DNA from: an uncultured Flavobacteriales bacterium
Lineage (GTDB): Bacteria; Bacteroidota; Bacteroidia; Flavobacteriales_D; Sanyastnellaceae
Reading direction: 5' to 3'
Length of the DNA: 10,073 bases
Assembly: GCA_938092195.1 (NCBI GenBank)
Contig: CALKHD010000150.1
Coordinates: 1 to 10,073, forward strand
Under the pieces are notes generated by a model. It did no database searches and was not told the DNA's origin. It saw only the letters and a list, made by a program, of their open reading frames with translations. Shown piece by piece: positions 6,848 through 10,073 of the stretch (positions within the stretch are counted from its first letter, which is position 1; each line of letters begins with the position of its first letter). The position numbers were made by a program, and so were the translations under genes.

Positions 6848-7854
6848 ACGGCTCAAGCCCCAGCGTTCCGTTTGTGCTCTTCCATCGTCCAGGCGCGGCG
6901 ACATTGGAGAGGCTCGTCCCCGACCCCAATGGAGATGCGTGTTTCAGGATGCATCCTTGGGAAGGTGCTCGGGCCCACAGCGATGTGATAATCCGGGGGC
7001 GCATTGAACAGGGAGCTTCGGTCTTTGGAGACCAGCGTCCTCGCATCAAACCCGACGCCACCACCATTGGCGGAACCAAGCGGCAAGACCACATGGACCG
7101 GGTCGCCTTGGCCAAGACCCGAATCGAGGCTGGGGAATTTGAGAAGGTCGTCCTTTCCAGCAGCCTCACCGTGAGTGTGCAACTTTTGGAAGCAGAGGAT
7201 GTGGTGCGACGGCAGGCCCAGGCCCACCCGGACTCGTTCAGCTGGGTGGTTCGGCATCCAGAAATCGGCATGTGGTTTGGCTCCTCTCCGGAGCCACTGG
7301 TCGAGGGGCAGCGTCCTCATTTTCACACGGCCTGCCTCGCGGGCACCCGCATGACCCACACAGGTGCCCAGACCGACCCTTGGACACCCAAAGAATTGCA
7401 CGAGCAGCAGCTGGTCACAGACACGGTACTTCGTTCATTGGAGCGCAGTGAGTGCCATAACATTGAGGTGGGGCCCCGGGAAACCTTGCAATACGGCCCT
7501 ATTGAACACCTCCGCACCATCGTCAAGTTTTCCGCCACGCAACCTGTGGCCCAAGTCATATCAGCCCTTCACCCCACCCCGGCTGTCGGTGGTGTGCCAA
7601 GAGAGGCCGCGCTGTCCTTCATCCACTCACACGAAGGGCATGACCGGGCGTTTTACACGGGATGGGTAGGACTGGAGCAGGGTGACACGGTGAGTTACTA
7701 TGTCAACTTGCGTTGTGCCTCATTGCAAGAAAACCAACTGACTGCCTACGCTGGAGGGGGCATCACAAACGGATCTGACCCCGCCGCGGAATGGCAGGAA
7801 ACCCGAAATAAGCTCACTTCTGTTCTGGACCCCGTTGTCCATTGGGTCAAATGA
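6844..7854 (+). CDS. menF: Isochorismate synthase (menaquinone pathway)
   Basis: It converts chorismate to isochorismate, the entry step to menaquinone. The 336-residue protein is one chorismate-binding domain, shorter at the N-terminus than E. coli MenF, as is usual in Bacteroidota. Visible motifs: KVVLSS with Lys101 (general base), FGSSPEPL with Glu150 (general acid; a spacing of 49 from the Lys, against 50 in EntC), LAGTR (165-169), KELHEQQLV with Glu187 (Mg2+ ligand), LHPTPAVGG (242-250), YTGWVG (271-276), NLRCA (288-292) and AGGGI..GSDPAAEWQETRNKL (303-324), carrying the second Mg2+ Glu. I took the ATG at 6844 rather than the TTG at 6781: it overlaps the thioesterase stop as ATGA, and the extra 21 residues would be a shadow of that gene. 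Its stop again overlaps menD as ATGA. EntC (siderophore) or salicylate synthase roles are unlikely beside menD. Confidence 0.95.
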   Translation: MNGSSPSVPFVLFHRPGAATLERLVPDPNGDACFRMHPWEGARAHSDVIIRGRIEQGASVFGDQRPRIKPDATTIGGTKRQDHMDRVALAKTRIEAGEFEKVVLSSSLTVSVQLLEAEDVVRRQAQAHPDSFSWVVRHPEIGMWFGSSPEPLVEGQRPHFHTACLAGTRMTHTGAQTDPWTPKELHEQQLVTDTVLRSLERSECHNIEVGPRETLQYGPIEHLRTIVKFSATQPVAQVISALHPTPAVGGVPREAALSFIHSHEGHDRAFYTGWVGLEQGDTVSYYVNLRCASLQENQLTAYAGGGITNGSDPAAEWQETRNKLTSVLDPVVHWVK

Positions 7855-9560
7855 GTGCAAACCCCCACAACACCTCGGCATTGGCCTCCGCAAACGGCCT
7901 TATTGAAGGCCTTCTGAAGCTTGGCCTTCAGGCGGCTGTTGTGAGTCCAGGGTCCCGGAATGCTCCCTTGATGCAGGCCCTCCACACAGCTGGGGTTTAC
8001 TGCGTGGTGGCCTTGGATGAACGCGCTGCGGCGCATCACGCCTTGGGCATGGCCTTGGCCTTGGGCCAACCCGTCGCGGTTTGTTGCACCAGCGGGACCG
8101 CCGCCTTGAACCATGGCCCTGCATTGGCTGAAGCCGATCGCGTCAACCTGCCCTTGATCAGCCTGACCGCAGACCGTCCTGAAGGGGCAGCCGACCAATG
8201 GGAAAGTCAAACCTTAATGCAAACGGGGGTCCATGCCTTGCATGTGCGTGCCGATTTTTTGTGGTCACCCGAGACTTCGGAGCAAAGCGAGCAAACGTTG
8301 CATGCCATTGGCCAGGCCCTCCTTTCGGGGCCAGTCCATGTGAATTGTCCTTTTTCAGAACCCCTCTACTCTTCTGAGCCAGCTCAAGCCCCAGTCCATT
8401 CACCGAAGAAATTCGGGTTCAGCACCCCGCCTGTGGAACAAGCTGCACCGCTGGCCCTGGACAATCTCACCACTCGTTTGGAAGCTGCCCATTCGGCGGG
8501 AAGCCGAATCCTTCTTTTGGGCGGGACCCAACCGCATGAATTGCGAAAGGAATCCATTGAAGCGTGGAGCAAGATCGCCGTTGTGGCAGGAGACTCTACC
8601 GGTGGAATAGGCTGCGCCCCCAAAGCCATTGTGGCCACAGACCGATGGATGAAAGGCTGGAAACAGTCCAAACGGGATTGGAATGACGCCCACCCAGACT
8701 TGGTTGTCACTTTTGGCGCCCCCCTGCTTTCTAAAGCACTGAGACAGCAGTTGCGCACGGCGCCTGTGCAGCACATCCACATCGACCCCAGTGGCCGGGC
8801 CCCAGAGGCATTTGGCCCATCGGTGGTGGGGATTGAAGCTCCTGTGGCCCAAGCCCTCGACACAGTAGCCGAGCGAATTCGAACCCAAAACCTCTCGGCA
8901 TCTCAAGAAGCCCGCCCTTGGCTCTCCGCATGGACCGATGAAGAAGAGCAAAGGCGGCTGGCCCACCCTGCAGCATTGAAGGCAGCCCCATGGAGCGACC
9001 TGAGGGCACATGCCGCATTGCATGAAGCCCAACCCAGCGAGTGGACCTTACACCTGGGCAATTCAACCCCGGTTCGCTACGCTCAGCTGTTTCATCAGAC
9101 CGATGCCAACCCGCCTTGGTCCAACCGCGGGGTGGCCGGCATAGACGGATGCAGCTCCACGGCGGTTGGCGCTGCATTGACAGGGCAAAAAGTCACCCTC
9201 ATCACCGGTGACCTCGGCTTCCTTTACGATGGCAACGCCTTCATTGTGGATCCACTCCCGGCCGACCTCAGGATGGCAGTCATACACAATGGCGGCGGCG
9301 GGGTATTTCGCTGGTTGGACGGCCCCCAGCGGACGGGTCTGCTCAACAGCCACTTTGAAATGCGACATGGTCTCCAATTGCGCGCGCTATGCGACTTGCA
9401 CGGCTTGGAGCACCAAAGGGTGAACGACGAGCAAGGACTGAAAGCTGCCCTGAAAGGATGGTGGACCCCCTCGGACTCGCCCCGGTTGTTGGAAATCTGC
9501 ACCCCATCTGAGGAAAGTGCAGATGTCTACAAGGCATACATGGCGGCAGTGAGCGATTAA
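7851..9560 (+). CDS. menD: 2-succinyl-5-enolpyruvyl-6-hydroxy-3-cyclohexene-1-carboxylate synthase (MenD)
   Basis: MenD is a thiamine-diphosphate enzyme that decarboxylates 2-oxoglutarate and adds the succinyl semialdehyde unit to isochorismate, giving SEPHCHC. The 569-residue protein has the full three-domain layout. The N-terminal Pyr domain carries SPGSRNAPL (32-40), the cofactor-activating Glu57 in LDERAAAHHALG, CTSGTAALNHGPALAEA (79-95), TADRP (106-110) and DQWESQT (115-121). The central domain lies at about 190-350. The C-terminal PP domain carries NRGVAGIDG (425-433) and the Mg/ThDP site GDLGFLYDGNAF (453-464), followed by NGGGGVF (480-486). The ATG at 7851 overlaps the menF stop by 4 nt; the in-frame TTG at 7842 is less likely. 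All key residues are present and the length is normal. It ends 84 nt before menB. Confidence 0.97.
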   Translation: MSANPHNTSALASANGLIEGLLKLGLQAAVVSPGSRNAPLMQALHTAGVYCVVALDERAAAHHALGMALALGQPVAVCCTSGTAALNHGPALAEADRVNLPLISLTADRPEGAADQWESQTLMQTGVHALHVRADFLWSPETSEQSEQTLHAIGQALLSGPVHVNCPFSEPLYSSEPAQAPVHSPKKFGFSTPPVEQAAPLALDNLTTRLEAAHSAGSRILLLGGTQPHELRKESIEAWSKIAVVAGDSTGGIGCAPKAIVATDRWMKGWKQSKRDWNDAHPDLVVTFGAPLLSKALRQQLRTAPVQHIHIDPSGRAPEAFGPSVVGIEAPVAQALDTVAERIRTQNLSASQEARPWLSAWTDEEEQRRLAHPAALKAAPWSDLRAHAALHEAQPSEWTLHLGNSTPVRYAQLFHQTDANPPWSNRGVAGIDGCSSTAVGAALTGQKVTLITGDLGFLYDGNAFIVDPLPADLRMAVIHNGGGGVFRWLDGPQRTGLLNSHFEMRHGLQLRALCDLHGLEHQRVNDEQGLKAALKGWWTPSDSPRLLEICTPSEESADVYKAYMAAVSD

Positions 9561-9573
9561 ATTCGCCATCGCC

Positions 9574-9610
9574 CGGACTTTGTCCTTCCCTTGGGAGAAC
9601 CCAAAGCCCG
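9574..9610. repeat. Imperfect inverted repeat in the menD-menB spacer
   Basis: Positions 9574-9582 can pair with 9602-9610 in a 9-position stem with one internal A-C mismatch on the plus strand (9577/9607). A second, competing hairpin (TTGGG/CCCAA, 9591-9595 and 9600-9604, loop AGAA) lies inside. Neither has a U-tract, so neither is a clear terminator. They could mark a processing or pausing site between menD and menB, or be chance. Confidence 0.25.
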
Positions 9611-9644
9611 CGGAATTGTCATCATAACCCTACCTACACACCCC

Positions 9645-10073
9645 ATGAGCTCCACAAGAGATTGGCAAGAAATCAAGGCCTTTGAAGACATTCGGTTCGA
9701 ATTTTCAGAAGGCATTGCCCGCATCACCATCGACCGACAGGAGGTGTACAACGCATTCCGCCCCGAGACCAACATGGAAATGCTGGAGGCCATGGACATT
9801 GCGCGGGAACGCACCGACATTGGCGTCGTTGTCCTGACTGGCGCCGGCGATAAGGCGTTTTGCAGTGGAGGCGATCAGAATGTCAAGGGCACGGGCGGCT
9901 ACATCGGAAACGATGGCGTACCCAGGCTCAACGTACTGGATTTGCACAAGAAAATCCGCTCTTTGCCCAAGCCCGTGATCGCCGCCGTGAATGGATACGC
10001 CATTGGAGGAGGACATGTACTCCACGTGGTTTGCGACCTGACCATCGCTTCAGAAAATGCCATTTTCGGACAA
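9645..10073 (+). CDS. menB: 1,4-dihydroxy-2-naphthoyl-CoA synthase MenB, N-terminal part (3' end outside window)
   Basis: MenB, a crotonase-fold enzyme, closes the second ring of o-succinylbenzoyl-CoA to give DHNA-CoA, the substrate of the thioesterase at the head of this operon. The frame is open from the ATG at 9645 to the window end, giving 143 residues, about half of the usual 270-285. Visible motifs: YNAFRPET (35-42), VVVLTGAG (61-68), AFCSGGDQNVKG (71-82) with the CoA/oxyanion Gly, GGYIG.DG.PRLNVLDL (84-100), and KPVIAAVNGYAIGGGHVLHVVCDLTIAS (109-136) with the GGG oxyanion loop. The SGGDQ, YIG and LNVLDL stretches separate MenB from ordinary enoyl-CoA hydratases. The residues that show whether bicarbonate is needed lie beyond the window. 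It follows menD by 84 nt, a looser junction than the overlaps upstream, so an extra promoter or processing site is possible, though I see no convincing promoter. Confidence 0.96.
   Translation, partial: MSSTRDWQEIKAFEDIRFEFSEGIARITIDRQEVYNAFRPETNMEMLEAMDIARERTDIGVVVLTGAGDKAFCSGGDQNVKGTGGYIGNDGVPRLNVLDLHKKIRSLPKPVIAAVNGYAIGGGHVLHVVCDLTIASENAIFGQ

Noticed and set aside
6071..6904. Long minus-strand open frame of 277 codons across the rsmG-menI gap
   Set aside because: It runs antisense through rsmG's 3' end and two thirds of menI, reads straight through the minus-strand terminator, and has no recognisable domain; its composition is that of a shadow frame.
6844..7854. Anthranilate or aminodeoxychorismate synthase component I as the identity of the chorismate-binding enzyme
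   Set aside because: The protein is only 336 residues, has isochorismate-synthase-like motifs and spacing (Lys101/Glu150/Glu187), and sits between menI and menD.
9645..10073. Generic enoyl-CoA hydratase as the identity of the last gene
   Set aside because: SGGDQ, the GGYIG..G.PRLNVLDL stretch and the position after menD are typical of MenB rather than of hydratases.
1..10073. Mobile element, CRISPR array, toxin-antitoxin or defence system
   Set aside because: No transposase, integrase, direct-repeat array, target-site duplication or defence-type domain was seen on either strand; the gene content is core metabolism, repair and envelope functions.

Overview
The window most likely comes from a marine member of the Bacteroidota, probably Flavobacteriales. 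The evidence is a secreted protease with a type IX secretion (Por) C-terminal sorting domain, a Bacteroidota-style men cluster (thioesterase, isochorismate synthase, menD, menB), a lipoprotein with a classical lipobox, and the lack of clear Shine-Dalgarno sites before most starts. By eye the G+C content is somewhat above half, which is high for the order. Every protein gene I accept lies on the + strand, and coding is dense. The window opens inside uvrB and closes inside menB.

Layout: (1) 1-939 is the C-terminal half of UvrB. (2) 1009-3276 is a secreted trypsin-fold protease closely resembling lysyl endopeptidase (Achromobacter protease I), followed by a CARDB-like domain, a Cys-containing 'SYGDGICC' domain and a T9SS sorting domain. 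(3) 3286-6132 is a tight run of a small lipoprotein, a membrane-anchored GT2 glycosyltransferase, an ECF-like sigma factor and the 16S rRNA methyltransferase RsmG, with junctions of +9, -1, -34 and +2 nt. (4) 6133-6388 is the largest non-coding gap (256 nt). It holds two good hairpins, one of which reads as an intrinsic terminator on the minus strand. (5) 6389-10073 is a menaquinone operon: DHNA-CoA thioesterase (menI type), isochorismate synthase (menF), menD and menB (truncated by the window end). The first three genes are joined by two ATGA overlaps, and an 84-nt spacer precedes menB.

How the genes work together: MenF makes isochorismate from chorismate, MenD adds the succinyl-semialdehyde unit from 2-oxoglutarate, MenB closes the naphthoate ring and the thioesterase releases DHNA from CoA. 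MenH, MenC, MenE, MenA and MenG/UbiE are not in the window. Menaquinone is probably the respiratory quinone. The first half of the window has no evident functional link to this pathway.

Most of the window is housekeeping. I see no mobile element, phage gene, CRISPR array, tRNA, rRNA or defence system. The most unusual signal is a possible minus-strand small structured RNA in the rsmG-menI gap. Next comes the protease, which keeps the Lys-selecting Asp of the lysyl endopeptidase family but appears to have changed the Trp/His pair that shapes the active site.
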